DNA of 64,000 nucleotides from Kordia sp. SMS9 (GCF_003352465.1 NZ_CP031153.1:1230465-1294464), one strand, 5' to 3'; positions 51,786-61,857 are shown, numbered from the stretch's first letter. The notes: generated from the sequence alone by a model not told the origin. Translations and numbers: made by a program.

Positions 51786-51879
51786 GTGGCAAATATAGGA
51801 GTAACCTTTGAATTTTTCAGTAAAATCTTAAAAACTCAAAAATACTCAAGAATGAAGGCTAAATATGTAGAAAATGAGG

Positions 51880-52233
51880 TTACTTTTTCAAGAGTTCTTT
51901 ATGGCGAATTGCTTCCTCCACATCTACAGTTATGTATTTGTGACTATTAAAAAAGGCTTTTCCTGAAGTTAGCTTAATCGTTACAACAATGCTTCCGTCT
52001 TTCTTTTCATCAACAGAAGTTACGGTAACTTCTTCACCTTTAACACTTTCGTAATTAGCAATGCCTCCTTTTTTTGCAATGAAGTTCGCTTTTGGAAAAT
52101 TGATATGCTTATAATTATTATTATGCGCTTTACCTATTACAAAAATATCGCCGACCTTAACATCAGCACTTTGCGCAAACATAACACTTGAGAAAAAACT
52201 AAAAATAACAGCAACTAAAAGATATTTTTTCAT
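51880..52233 (-). CDS. Exported hypothetical protein
   Basis: A 117-residue protein with a signal peptide (ends MFAQ, about residue 20). The mature part has an opening VKVGDIFVIGKAHNNNYKHI and strand-forming segments (EEVTVTSVDEKKDGSIVVTI) and a Lys-rich end. No family recognised; it resembles small periplasmic flavobacterial proteins. It stands alone, upstream of holB on the same strand with about 94 bp between them. Confidence 0.7.
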   Translation of the reverse strand: MKKYLLVAVIFSFFSSVMFAQSADVKVGDIFVIGKAHNNNYKHINFPKANFIAKKGGIANYESVKGEEVTVTSVDEKKDGSIVVTIKLTSGKAFFNSHKYITVDVEEAIRHKELLKK

Positions 52234-52504
52234 GATAATAAATTCAAAATTTAGAGATCCTTCAAAATAACAAAAAATTGCGGAATCATAAATAAAAACA
52301 CCTTAATTTTTTTAATTTACCAATAAGAACGACGTTTTTTGAGAATACTGTTTTGGTTCGGCACTAAATCATGATAATGATCTGTCATATAAAAAGTTAA
52401 AAACGAGGCTAAATGGTGTTTGTCTATGTGACTTTTTGAATGATTTACATAATAATTACGACAAACTCAATATCTTTACAATAACTCAATCGAAAACAAC
52501 CCAC

Positions 52505-53572
52505 ATGGCGGACAAAGCGCTTCTTTTTATTCCTGACATTTCCGGATTTACCGAATTTGTACAACATACGGCCATACAACACAGTCGTCATATTATTTCA
52601 GAAATATTAGAGTTATTGATTGATAACAATATTACAGGGTTACAATTGGCAGAAATAGAAGGCGATGCGCTATTTTTTTATCGAATTGGCGATGTGAATA
52701 TTCAGCAAGTCCGAGAACAAGTCAAACGAATGTACGTGGCGTTTCATACGTACTTAAAACGCTATGAATACGAAAAAATTTGCCAATGCGGTGCCTGTTC
52801 ATCGGTATACAACTTATCATTGAAATTTATTGTGCATTATGGCGATATCGAATTTATTTCTGTAAAAGCGACCAACAAACCGTATGGAAGTAATGTGATC
52901 AAAGTGCATCGCTTGCTCAAAAATGAAGTGCCAATTTCAGAATATGCGTTATTCACGGAAGCTGTAGATGCAAAAACGGTGCAAACATCAGAAAGTCAAT
53001 TGCAAACCCACTACGATTTTGGCGATGTTACGTATGCGTACGAATCGCTGTCTGACTACAAAAAGGAACTTCCCGACATTTTGCCAATTCCAGACAATGT
53101 ACCAAAACACCATCTGTACAGTGAAGAAGCTACCATCAATATGCCCATTTTAGAACTCTATGAAATCATCAGTAATTTTGACTATCGTTTGTTGTGGGCA
53201 AAAGGAATTAACAAAGTCGAATATGAAAAAAATCGTGTCAATCGAGTAGGAGACAAGCACAAATGTTTAATTGACAAAAAAGCAATCAATCCGAAAACTG
53301 TCACCAAAAAAAGCGAAAAAAATCAGTTGGTGTATGGCGAATCTACAACGGAAGTTCCATTCACCAAAAAATTGAATGTGTATTACGTTCTAACACCCGA
53401 AAATGATCAAAAAACACGACTTCGCATTGAAGTATTTGTCGATTTTAAGCCGTTTGGTGTCTTACTAAAACGTTTGATGAAAAAAAACTTCAAAAAAGTC
53501 ATTCCCAAAAATATAAAAGAACTTATATTGCTTGCTAAATCAGGATTTAACACACAAGAATTTAACGCTTAA
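52505..53572 (+). CDS. DUF2652/SRPBCC two-domain protein
   Basis: 355 residues from [20 protein letters not shown]; an upstream reading from 52436 is not conserved-looking. The N-terminal DUF2652 domain (about 1-170) has the adenylate/guanylate-cyclase-like opening [21 protein letters not shown] and [21 protein letters not shown], but the catalytic metal and base residues of cyclases are not obvious. The C-terminal SRPBCC (START-like) domain (about 205-355) could bind a hydrophobic ligand. The pgk gene follows 11 bp downstream, so the two are probably one operon. Function unknown. Confidence 0.85.
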   Translation: MADKALLFIPDISGFTEFVQHTAIQHSRHIISEILELLIDNNITGLQLAEIEGDALFFYRIGDVNIQQVREQVKRMYVAFHTYLKRYEYEKICQCGACSSVYNLSLKFIVHYGDIEFISVKATNKPYGSNVIKVHRLLKNEVPISEYALFTEAVDAKTVQTSESQLQTHYDFGDVTYAYESLSDYKKELPDILPIPDNVPKHHLYSEEATINMPILELYEIISNFDYRLLWAKGINKVEYEKNRVNRVGDKHKCLIDKKAINPKTVTKKSEKNQLVYGESTTEVPFTKKLNVYYVLTPENDQKTRLRIEVFVDFKPFGVLLKRLMKKNFKKVIPKNIKELILLAKSGFNTQEFNA

Positions 53573-53583
53573 AAACCAAAACC

Positions 53584-54771
53584 GTGAAAACGCTAAACGA
53601 TTTTAATTTTAAAGATAAAAAAGCATTAATCCGAGTAGATTTTAATGTACCACTCAACGATCAATTTGAAGTCACAGACGATACACGTATTCGTGCTGCA
53701 AAACCAACCATCATCAAAATATTGGAAGATGGTGGAAGCTGCGTACTCATGTCGCACTTAGGAAGACCAAAAGGATTTCAAGAAGAATTTTCATTGCGTC
53801 ACATTGTAGAAGTCGTTTCTCAAATCATTGGCGTACAAGTAAAATTTGCAGGCAACTGTATTGGTGAAGAAGCTACAAAAGCGGTCGCAGGATTGGATAA
53901 TGGCGAAGTATTACTCTTAGAAAATTTACGTTTTCACGAAGAAGAAAAAGCAGGCGATGAAGCGTTTGCGGCGCAATTGGCAAAGCATGGAGATATCTAT
54001 GTAAATGATGCTTTTGGAACGGCACACAGAGCGCATGCATCTACCGCAGTAATCGCACAAAACTTTGCAGACAAAAAATGTTTTGGATTGTTATTAGCAC
54101 AAGAAATTGAAAGCATTGCCAAAGTGATGGAAACAGGTGAAAAACCTGTAACAGCAGTTTTAGGAGGTGCGAAAGTATCGTCGAAAATTACGATAATAGA
54201 CAATATTTTAGACAAAATAGATCACTTAATTATCGGTGGCGGAATGACCTTTACGTTTATCAAAGCGCAAGGCGGAAGCATTGGAAACTCGCTCGTGGAA
54301 GATGACAAACTAGAATTGGCAAAAGAAATTATGAAAGAAGCAGAAGCAAAAAATGTAACCATTCACTTACCAGTAGATTCTATAATTGCAGATGCGTTTG
54401 CGAATGATGCCACAACCAAAGTAGTGGACGTCACTAAAATTCCAGACGACTGGATGGGCTTAGATGCCGGACCTGCAACACGTGAAAAATTTGCGGAGGT
54501 CATTGCGCAATCCAAAACCATTCTTTGGAACGGACCGTTAGGTGTTTTTGAAATGCCAAACTTTGCCAAAGGAACCATAGCGTTGGGTGATGCCATTGCC
54601 GAAGCAACCAAAAACGGAGCGTTCTCTTTAGTTGGTGGTGGCGATTCGGTTGCTGCCGTAAAACAATTTGGTTTTGCAACCAAAGTAAGCTACGTAAGTA
54701 CAGGTGGCGGCGCAATGTTAGAAAGCTTGGAAGGAAAAACATTGCCAGGTATTGCTGCAATTTTAGAGTAA
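53584..54771 (+). CDS. pgk: Phosphoglycerate kinase
   Basis: Glycolytic enzyme converting 1,3-bisphosphoglycerate and ADP to 3-phosphoglycerate and ATP. Length 395, normal. It opens [20 protein letters not shown] (PGK signature RVDFNVP), followed by [37 protein letters not shown], the nucleotide loop [15 protein letters not shown] and the terminal [19 protein letters not shown]. The start is GTG at 53584, which gives the conserved N-terminus. It follows the DUF2652 gene closely; its terminator appears to be split (see 54794-54924). Confidence 0.97.
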   Translation: MKTLNDFNFKDKKALIRVDFNVPLNDQFEVTDDTRIRAAKPTIIKILEDGGSCVLMSHLGRPKGFQEEFSLRHIVEVVSQIIGVQVKFAGNCIGEEATKAVAGLDNGEVLLLENLRFHEEEKAGDEAFAAQLAKHGDIYVNDAFGTAHRAHASTAVIAQNFADKKCFGLLLAQEIESIAKVMETGEKPVTAVLGGAKVSSKITIIDNILDKIDHLIIGGGMTFTFIKAQGGSIGNSLVEDDKLELAKEIMKEAEAKNVTIHLPVDSIIADAFANDATTKVVDVTKIPDDWMGLDAGPATREKFAEVIAQSKTILWNGPLGVFEMPNFAKGTIALGDAIAEATKNGAFSLVGGGDSVAAVKQFGFATKVSYVSTGGGAMLESLEGKTLPGIAAILE

Positions 54772-54793
54772 TATATTCTTTCGAAAAACACAT

Positions 54794-54924
54794 AAAAAGA
54801 CTGTGTAAAAAGTTTACAGAAACGTCATTCCGAGCTTGACTCGGAATCTCATCAAACTCATTTCAAAATATGATAAGAATTTGATGGAATTTGACAAAAG
54901 TTAAATTTTCTACACAGTCTTTTT
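54794..54924 (+). terminator. Split terminator of pgk: 14-bp arms separated by a repeat-bearing insert
   Basis: AAAAAGACTGTGTA (54794-54807) and TACACAGTCTTTTT (54911-54924) are exact complements, and the right arm continues into more T, as in a rho-independent terminator. The 103 nt between contain a dispersed repeat copy at 54821-54853. glnS ends with a related stem (AAAAGACTGTAC, 15026) but with an 8-nt loop, which suggests the pgk stem once had a short loop too. Confidence 0.6.
54821..54853 (+). repeat. Dispersed CGTCAT...CTTGA repeat, copy 6, inside the pgk terminator
   Basis: AACGTCATTCCGAGCTTGA then CTCGGAATCTCATC. The dyad TTCCGAG/CTCGGAA flanks CTTGA. In copies 1, 3 and 4 the same positions read CTGAA/TTCAG, so the stem is kept while its bases differ. 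Confidence 0.7.
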
Positions 54925-55027
54925 TCTTTCTCATACAGTTCTTAAAATGCTGTGAATTCATTGTTAAAAACGTTAAAAAAAACTATTCTTTAGGTGTTGA
55001 ATTCTATTTTCGACACAAATACACTTC

Positions 55028-56710
55028 ATGAAAAAAACCATCCTATTTTTAGTTTGTTCGCTGTTCATCATTAATGCAAATGCGCAATCTGTTGATGAAC
55101 AAACGAAAATCAAAGAATTTGGACTCATTTGGGGATTCTTAAAATACCATCATCCCATACATTCGGCAGGAAAAACAGATATTGATGCCGAATTTTTACA
55201 TCACTTTCAACAATTAAAAAACATTCAAGAAAGAAGCGCATTAAATACTTTTTTTTTCGATTGGATTCGCAGTTACGGTGAGGTTTCTGATAAAATTAAA
55301 ACACCAAGTGAAGATTACAATTTCACAAAAAATCTAAACCTCGATTGGATGCAAAATGAAGCGTTCAGTACAGAACTTCGACAGCTACTTTCTACAGTAC
55401 GTTCAAACACAAAAAACTATAAAGGACATTATGCACAACTTGAAAAACTCACGCGTTTTGTCAGTTTCAATAAGGAAAAAAAACTGAAAAATTTTTCACC
55501 CGAAAACAAAGCACATCGAATGTTGACACTATTTCGATTTTGGAATGTGATCAATTATTACGATGTAAACAAATACTTAGCTAAGGAAAATTGGAACACT
55601 GTGTTAGAAAATGCGATAACTCCATTTATAAATGCGTATGATGCCAAAACGTATGACAAGGCAAAAACAGAACTCATATCGAAGCTCAACGACGCGCATG
55701 CGTTTTACATTGGAGAAGCGTATGGTTTGCCAAAATTCAAATACAAAACTCCTTTTCAAACAAAATATATAAATGATACCTTGGTTGTGACAAAATTATG
55801 GAACAAAGAACTCTGTCAAAAAAACGGTATAGAATTAGGCGGAATGATCACCAAAATAGAAGACAAAACGGTTAAAGAATATATCAAAGAAAATTTCAAA
55901 ACCATCTATAATTACGCAAACGAAAACACCTTGATGTACAGAGCAGAAAGAGTTGCGTTATATCAAGAAAATAGGGAAGAAGTCAACATCAGTTACACAA
56001 AACCGAATGGTACAGAAAGCGCATCAAAAACCATTCAGTTGTTTGATAGAATGAACGTAGATGCTGAAAAAGAAAGCCTCAAAAAATCACCATATTACGG
56101 ACAAAAATTCTATGAAATCACGCCTACAACGGCATATATCAATTTAGGATTTTTAGAAAAAAAAGATTTGAATAAAATCTTGAAAAAGGCAAGCAACTAC
56201 AAAGCGGTTATTTTTGACTTGCGCATGTATCCGAAATATGTAGACTTGCCAAAATTGACCAAATGGTTATATCCAAACAGAAGCAAATTCATAAAAGTAC
56301 TCTTTCCGACAAAAGTGCCTGGTTTGGGCGAATACGATGCAGAAGCTCCATTAAACTTTGTTTCAGACCCTTTTTCGGGCGGAAGAAAAAACAAAAATTA
56401 CTACAAAGGAAAAGTCTTTCTGTTAGTAAATGCTTCTACCGTAAGTCAAGCGGAATACATTTCCATGGCCATTCAAAACAGTCCAAACTGTACTACGATT
56501 GGTGAAGAAACTATGGGTGCTGTGATGAACATTACGAGCATTCCAATGCCTGAAGGTCAAGAAGTGAACTTTACAAGCGTAGGCGCTTTCTATCCTGACG
56601 GAACAGGAGTTCAAAACAAAGGACTACAACTAGATTATAAAATTACACAAAGGGCTTCGCAACCTGAAAGAGATATGATGGTGGAAAAAGTGTTGGAGTT
56701 ATTAGAGTGA
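55028..56710 (+). CDS. S41 family peptidase, exported
   Basis: A 560-residue protein with signal peptide (ends NANAQ). The N-terminal helical region (about 20-250) is followed by an atypical PDZ-like part and an S41 core with FDLRMYPKYVDLPKLTKWLY and LVNASTVSQAEYISMAIQ, where the Ser in the STVSQAE segment takes the place of the nucleophile Ser of SASASE. GEETMGAVMNITSIPMPEG follows as the Lys-bearing strand, but here Lys is replaced (GEET-MGA), which may mean a changed mechanism. It resembles the large S41 proteins of unknown target in Bacteroidota. Confidence 0.83.
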   Translation: MKKTILFLVCSLFIINANAQSVDEQTKIKEFGLIWGFLKYHHPIHSAGKTDIDAEFLHHFQQLKNIQERSALNTFFFDWIRSYGEVSDKIKTPSEDYNFTKNLNLDWMQNEAFSTELRQLLSTVRSNTKNYKGHYAQLEKLTRFVSFNKEKKLKNFSPENKAHRMLTLFRFWNVINYYDVNKYLAKENWNTVLENAITPFINAYDAKTYDKAKTELISKLNDAHAFYIGEAYGLPKFKYKTPFQTKYINDTLVVTKLWNKELCQKNGIELGGMITKIEDKTVKEYIKENFKTIYNYANENTLMYRAERVALYQENREEVNISYTKPNGTESASKTIQLFDRMNVDAEKESLKKSPYYGQKFYEITPTTAYINLGFLEKKDLNKILKKASNYKAVIFDLRMYPKYVDLPKLTKWLYPNRSKFIKVLFPTKVPGLGEYDAEAPLNFVSDPFSGGRKNKNYYKGKVFLLVNASTVSQAEYISMAIQNSPNCTTIGEETMGAVMNITSIPMPEGQEVNFTSVGAFYPDGTGVQNKGLQLDYKITQRASQPERDMMVEKVLELLE

Positions 56711-56869
56711 AAATTCTATAAAGACAAACTGTATATAAAGTCTAATTCCTGTAGTGAGCCCTTTTTCACAAGCCGTAATTTCAAAATTTGAAGAAAAAAC
56801 ACGAATTTAGCAGCAATTTCGTTTCCATACATACAATTATGTTAAAAACGACAAAACGCATACACATAC

Positions 56870-58513
56870 ATGAAATACTTAGTTAGCATTCTATTTTTAT
56901 TGTGCGCTTTTGCGGGAATGGCTCAAGAAGCTAAAGAAAAGCCAGTAATAAAAAAACCTGCATTCAAAATCATAAAAGACACCATCATTCTTGACGGGAA
57001 AAAAACCGTAATGACAGATACGATTTATCTGGATATACAAAACGAAATCAAACGTTCCGCAGATGAGATACTTCCACAATTAGACAGTGTACAAACAGCA
57101 CTAAACGATAAAGATTCACTCAACAAAGTCAATGAAAGTTATAAGCTGCTAGACAACGAAATGGCAGCCAAAATAGACAGTCTATGGCTTCGCGAACTTG
57201 GCGGTTCGGAATTATTTGATACCATTCACAAAGAAATCTCTGAACTAAAATACGAACCTGTTGTCTATCAAGAATTGCCAACAGATACACTCAAAGCACG
57301 CTTGGCGCGATTGAACGCAAAAACGCCGTTCAATATTGAATACAATCCATCACTAGAAAGTGTCATTCGCCGATTTTTAAAACGACGCAAAAAATCTATG
57401 GAACGCTTGATGAAAATCAGTCAGTACTACTTTCCAATATTTGAGCAGGAATTGGACAACTACAACATTCCACTCGAAGTAAAATACTTAGCCATTGTTG
57501 AATCTGCTTTAAATCCAAGAGCACGTTCTCGCGTGGGCGCAACAGGTTTATGGCAATTTATGTATCAAACAGGAAAACAATACGATTTGAATGTAAGTTC
57601 GTATGTAGACGAACGCAGCGATCCTGAAAAATCCACCACAGCAGCCTGTAAATACCTAGCAAGCTTGTACAAAATATTTGGCGATTGGGATTTGGCATTA
57701 GCCGCCTACAATTCTGGTCCAGGAAATGTTTCCAAAGCCATCAGACGTTCTGGCGGTTATGAAAACTACTGGAATATTCGTCCCAACTTACCACGCGAAA
57801 CCGCAGGATATTTACCAGCGTTTCTAGCTACGATGTATATTTTCGAATATGCGGACGAACACGGTTTTCAGGTAGAAACTATCGAAGTGCCACACTTTGC
57901 CACTGACACCATTCGCGTGAAGCAATTGTTGACCTTTGATCAAATTTCGGAAGTATTAAACGTAAAAGTAGAAGACATCCAATTTTTCAATCCAGCGTAC
58001 AAATTAGACATCATTCCACACATAAAAGACAGAAACTACACCTTGCGATTGCCTGTACAAGAAGTTGGGAAATTTGTCAATAACGAAGCCGCGATTTACA
58101 ATTTGGCAAAAGAAGAACTTGCCAAACGTGAAAAACCATTACCACAACTGTTTGAAATGGACAAACGCACGCGCTATCGTGTCAGACAAGGTGATTACTT
58201 AGGGAAAATTGCAAGACGCTTTGGAGTGCGTGTCAGCGATATCAAACGATGGAATGGAATGCGCTCAAACCGATTGCGCATTGGGCAACGTTTAACTATA
58301 TATCCAAAAAAACCAGGTTTTGCAGCTAAAAAATCTTCCAAAAAGAAAAAAAACACAGGAAATGCAAAAACCTATACGGTTAAGTCTGGCGACTCTTTGT
58401 GGAGCATTGCGCAAAAATTTCCTGGAGTTTCTGTAAAGAATATTCAAAAATGGAACGATATTAGCGGGAATAAACTAAAACCGGGTATGAAGCTCAAGGT
58501 TTCAACTAAATAA
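56870..58513 (+). CDS. MltD-like lytic transglycosylase with two LysM domains
   Basis: A 547-residue exported murein hydrolase. Signal peptide (ends AGMAQ), a charged spacer, then the SLT domain (about 185-345) with catalytic Glu 211 in LAIVESALNPRARSRVGATG, GLWQFM, and LALAAYNSGPGNVSKAIRR. Two LysM modules follow: about 438-480 (YRVRQGDYLGKIARRFGV) and 500-545 (YTVKSGDSLWSIAQKF). It cleaves the glycan strand of peptidoglycan non-hydrolytically. The DUF4837 gene follows 25 bp downstream, a common pairing in Flavobacteriaceae. Confidence 0.95.
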   Translation: MKYLVSILFLLCAFAGMAQEAKEKPVIKKPAFKIIKDTIILDGKKTVMTDTIYLDIQNEIKRSADEILPQLDSVQTALNDKDSLNKVNESYKLLDNEMAAKIDSLWLRELGGSELFDTIHKEISELKYEPVVYQELPTDTLKARLARLNAKTPFNIEYNPSLESVIRRFLKRRKKSMERLMKISQYYFPIFEQELDNYNIPLEVKYLAIVESALNPRARSRVGATGLWQFMYQTGKQYDLNVSSYVDERSDPEKSTTAACKYLASLYKIFGDWDLALAAYNSGPGNVSKAIRRSGGYENYWNIRPNLPRETAGYLPAFLATMYIFEYADEHGFQVETIEVPHFATDTIRVKQLLTFDQISEVLNVKVEDIQFFNPAYKLDIIPHIKDRNYTLRLPVQEVGKFVNNEAAIYNLAKEELAKREKPLPQLFEMDKRTRYRVRQGDYLGKIARRFGVRVSDIKRWNGMRSNRLRIGQRLTIYPKKPGFAAKKSSKKKKNTGNAKTYTVKSGDSLWSIAQKFPGVSVKNIQKWNDISGNKLKPGMKLKVSTK

Positions 58514-58538
58514 ATAACAATCATAAAACTGATTTCTC

Positions 58539-59525
58539 GTGAAAAAACTATACGTATTTCTCTTGGTGCTGGCATTATTTTCTGCATGCGAAGATCCCAA
58601 TGATAAAGCTGTTGCTGAACAATATTTACCATTATCTGCTGGAAAAGTAAATATGGTCGCGGTCATCATGGATAGCGATCAATGGAAAGGAAAAGTAGGC
58701 GATAGCATTCGAAGTATTTACGGCGCTCCTACAGACGGTTTGCCGATGGAAGAACCACTTTTTTCGTTAAAACAAATCAATCCGCAACTTTTTGATGGTC
58801 CCATCACACATTACCGAAGTGTATTGATCGTAAAAAATTCAGACAAAAAACAATACAAAGTCCAAACGAATTCCTTTGCAAAACCACAAAAAATCATCTT
58901 TGTTTCTGGAACAGATGATGAAATTGTGCAGCAGCTTAGTGAAAATGCTGAAAAATCTATTAAAATATTAAAAAACAACGAATTGGTTTCCAAACAGCGA
59001 TTTATCAACAACGCTTTAAGCGATGATAAAACTTTAGAAGAAACCTTTGGAATTTCACTCAACATTCCGTCCGTATACAAAATGGTAAAAAAGGAAGATA
59101 ACTTTGTCTGGTACGAACGCAGAGTAAAAAATGGAACGATGAATATTATTGCGTATGCGATGCCTTCTGAAAGCATTCCAAAAAATGATACTACGATTGA
59201 CGCCATTATCAAAATGCGCGATTCTATCGGAGAAGCGTATGTACCCGGAAGAGATCCGGAAACAATGTATATGATTACCGAAAAAGCGTATGCACCGTAT
59301 TTGTATGAAGCTAAAATTGACAATAAATTTGCCTTTGAAACCAAAGGAATGTGGGAAGTGTTCGGTTTTCAAATGGCAGGTCCGTTTATCAACTATGTTG
59401 TGGAAGACAAAGAACACAATCGTTTAATGGTCATTGAAGGATTTACCTTTGCACCATCGGAAGACAAACGCGATTTTATGTTTGAAATTGAAGCCATCTT
59501 AAAGTCGTTAAAGATTCAGCAATAA
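58539..59525 (+). CDS. DUF4837 family lipoprotein
   Basis: 328 residues; the start is GTG 58539, giving MKKLYVFLLVLALFSAC, a lipoprotein signal with Cys 17. The mature part has the DUF4837 layout: YLPLSAGKVNMVAVIMDSDQ, the Gln-Trp pair, and the FVWYERRVKNGTMNIIAYAM and VEDKEHNRLMVIEGFTFAP strands. Function unknown, but the genetic link to the MltD-like gene suggests an envelope role. A terminator follows. Confidence 0.88.
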   Translation: MKKLYVFLLVLALFSACEDPNDKAVAEQYLPLSAGKVNMVAVIMDSDQWKGKVGDSIRSIYGAPTDGLPMEEPLFSLKQINPQLFDGPITHYRSVLIVKNSDKKQYKVQTNSFAKPQKIIFVSGTDDEIVQQLSENAEKSIKILKNNELVSKQRFINNALSDDKTLEETFGISLNIPSVYKMVKKEDNFVWYERRVKNGTMNIIAYAMPSESIPKNDTTIDAIIKMRDSIGEAYVPGRDPETMYMITEKAYAPYLYEAKIDNKFAFETKGMWEVFGFQMAGPFINYVVEDKEHNRLMVIEGFTFAPSEDKRDFMFEIEAILKSLKIQQ

Positions 59526-59557
59526 AAAATTACAATCTTATCTATATCAAAAAGTGC

Positions 59558-59589
59558 TAGTCCGAGTTTATAACTCGGACTAACTTTTT
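59558..59589 (+). terminator. Rho-independent terminator after the DUF4837 gene
   Basis: An 11-bp stem TAGTCCGAGTT (59558-59568) / AACTCGGACTA (59572-59582) with a 3-nt loop, then ACTTTTT. Confidence 0.9.
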
Positions 59590-59596
59590 ATATTTG
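59589..59596 (+). promoter_or_regulatory. Putative -7 box of the tex promoter
   Basis: TATATTTG matches TAnnTTTG, 40 bp before ATG 59636. It begins where the upstream terminator T-run ends. No clear -33 TTG. Confidence 0.4.
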
Positions 59597-59635
59597 CTAT
59601 GTGAGTTAGAAATTCACGATATAAAACAAGCTTCC

Positions 59636-61762
59636 ATGACCCAACTCCAATACATACAATCCCAACTTTCATTACCAGAAAAAAGTATTCTAAAAACAAT
59701 TGAATTACTCAATGAAGATTGTACGATTCCGTTCATATCACGCTATCGAAAAGAAATGACAGGCAATTTGGATGAAGTACAAATTGGTCAAATTGTAAAA
59801 CTAAAAACAGCCTTTGAAGAGTTAGAAAAACGCAGAGAAACCATCCTAAAAGCGATTACGGAGCAAGATGCGCTTACACCACAATTACAGGAAAAAATCG
59901 CGGAAGCGAATACCTTAACTGCTTTAGAAGATATATACTTACCATTCAAGAAAAAACGCAAAACCAAAGCGTCGATTGCCAAAGAAAACGGATTGGAACC
60001 ACTGGCAAAAATCATCATGAAACAACAACATGAAGATGTTGAATATGCAGCACAACGTTTTGTAAAAGGTGAGGTTACTTCGGTAGCAAAAGCATTGGAA
60101 GGCGCGCGCCATATTATGGCAGAATGGATGAACGAAAACGAATACGTTCGAAACAAAATAAGACGGCTGTACCAACGAAAAGCAACGATTACAACCAAAG
60201 TAGTGAAAGCAAAAATTGCTGACGAAACCGCGCAGAAATACAAACAATATTTTGATTGGAGCGAATCGCTGCATCGAACACCTTCTCATAGATTGTTAGC
60301 CATGTTGCGTGCCGAAAACGAAGGTTTCATCAAACTCAAAGTTGCGGTTGACAAAGAAGAAGCGTTGGAAATCATTGACAGACTCATTATTAAAACCGAT
60401 GTAGCTTCCTGTACCGATCAAGTGTTTCTTGCCATTGAAGATGCGTACAAACGTTTGTTGGCGCCCGCAATTGTCAATGAAGTCATGAACGATGTAAAAG
60501 CCAAAGCAGATGCAACGGCGATTTCAGTATTTGCGGATAATTTAAAGCAATTATTACTCGGTGCGCCTTTGGGGCAAAAACGGGTGTTGGCGCTTGATCC
60601 TGGGTTTAAATCGGGTTGTAAAGTAGTGTGTTTGGATGAAAAAGGCGATTTACTGCATAATGAAAATATATATCCACATCCGCCGCAGCGAAAAAATGTA
60701 GAAGCAGGAAAAAAAATACGTTCCTTGGTCAATGCCTATAAAATTCAAGCCATTGCGATTGGAAACGGAACCGCTTCACGCGAAACCGAATTTTTCATTA
60801 AAAAAATACAATTTGATCGCGATTTGCAAGTGTTTATCGTGAATGAAGCAGGCGCATCTGTGTATTCTGCATCTAAAATTGCCCGTGCCGAATTTCCAAA
60901 TTACGATGTTACAGTGCGTGGCGCAGTTTCTATCGGAAGACGCTTAAAAGATCCGTTGGCAGAATTGGTAAAGATTGATCCGAAAGCGATTGGCGTAGGA
61001 CAATATCAGCACGACGTTGATCAAACCAAATTAAAAGAAGAACTTGATACTGTGGTGATGAGTTGTGTAAATGCCGTTGGTGTCAATGTGAATACGGCAA
61101 GTAGCGCATTGTTGAGTTATGTATCTGGAATTGGCGTGAATTTGGCAGAAAACATTGTGAACTATCGTTCGGAAAACGGGAAAATTGATTCCCGAAGTAA
61201 CTTAAAAAAAGTCCCGCGATTGGGGCCAAAAGCATTTCAGCAAGCTGCTGCGTTCTTGCGAATTACGGACGCCAAACATCCGTTGGACAATTCGACTGTG
61301 CATCCTGAAAGTTATCATATTGTAGAAAAAATGGCGAAAGACGCGAAACTTTCCGTAGATGAATTGATTGGAAACAAAGCAATTTTAAGCAACATAAAAC
61401 TAGAAAACTATTGCACAGAAACCATTGGTTTGCCAACGTTGAACGATATTGTCAAAGAATTGGAAAAGCCAGGCGTAGATCCGCGGAAAGCAGCCAAACT
61501 TTTCGAATTTGATCCGAATGTAAAAACCATTTCCGACGTAAAAGTGGGCATGTCTTTGCCAGGAATTGTCAATAATATTACCAATTTTGGTTGTTTTGTC
61601 GATATCGGCATCAAAGAAAGTGGTTTGGTGCACATTTCAAAATTGGCAAATGAATTTATCAGCGATGTCAATTCGGTGGTAAAACTACACCAACATGTTA
61701 CCGTGACTGTTGTTGAGGTTGATGAAGCGCGCAAACGCATTCAGTTGTCGATGATTGACTAA
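59636..61762 (+). CDS. tex: Tex family S1-domain RNA-binding protein
   Basis: A 708-residue cytoplasmic transcription-accessory protein. ATG 59636 (MTQLQYIQSQLSLPEKSIL) is preferred over 59594. It has the N-terminal Tex helical domain (PFISRYRKEMTGNLDEVQI), the YqgF-like RNase H fold (RVLALDPGFKSGCKV), a helix-hairpin-helix region (LSYVSGIGVNLAENIVNYR then KKVPRLGPKAFQQAAAFLRI) and a C-terminal S1 domain (GMSLPGIVNNITNFGCFVDI, then LVHISKLANEFI). It binds RNA and affects transcription. Confidence 0.95.
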   Translation: MTQLQYIQSQLSLPEKSILKTIELLNEDCTIPFISRYRKEMTGNLDEVQIGQIVKLKTAFEELEKRRETILKAITEQDALTPQLQEKIAEANTLTALEDIYLPFKKKRKTKASIAKENGLEPLAKIIMKQQHEDVEYAAQRFVKGEVTSVAKALEGARHIMAEWMNENEYVRNKIRRLYQRKATITTKVVKAKIADETAQKYKQYFDWSESLHRTPSHRLLAMLRAENEGFIKLKVAVDKEEALEIIDRLIIKTDVASCTDQVFLAIEDAYKRLLAPAIVNEVMNDVKAKADATAISVFADNLKQLLLGAPLGQKRVLALDPGFKSGCKVVCLDEKGDLLHNENIYPHPPQRKNVEAGKKIRSLVNAYKIQAIAIGNGTASRETEFFIKKIQFDRDLQVFIVNEAGASVYSASKIARAEFPNYDVTVRGAVSIGRRLKDPLAELVKIDPKAIGVGQYQHDVDQTKLKEELDTVVMSCVNAVGVNVNTASSALLSYVSGIGVNLAENIVNYRSENGKIDSRSNLKKVPRLGPKAFQQAAAFLRITDAKHPLDNSTVHPESYHIVEKMAKDAKLSVDELIGNKAILSNIKLENYCTETIGLPTLNDIVKELEKPGVDPRKAAKLFEFDPNVKTISDVKVGMSLPGIVNNITNFGCFVDIGIKESGLVHISKLANEFISDVNSVVKLHQHVTVTVVEVDEARKRIQLSMID

Positions 61763-61775
61763 GTACAGTTTGTCA

Positions 61776-61838
61776 TTGACTTTGTCGAATCTTCGATTTC
61801 CTACGTGTTATATTGAGCGTAGTTGAAATGAAGGCAGG
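61776..61838 (+). repeat. Fragment of a GTCAT-type intergenic repeat
   Basis: GTCATTGACTTTGTCGAATC at the left and a TATTGAGCGTAGTTGAAATG segment at the right resemble the 'GTCATATTGAGCGAAGTCGAAATG' repeats seen in many Bacteroidota genomes. It fills the spacer between tex and the convergent minus gene. The assignment rests on memory of the motif. Confidence 0.4.
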
Positions 61839-61857
61839 AATTTAGTACGCATTTCCA

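Noticed and set aside
54500..54793. Gln/Leu/Arg-rich minus ORF opposite pgk
   Set aside because: Composition is typical of an antisense shadow of a conserved gene; no signal peptide or domain.
58811..59344. 177-codon minus ORF opposite the DUF4837 gene
   Set aside because: The plus strand carries a clear lipoprotein with family features; the antisense frame is a Ser/Ile-rich shadow.
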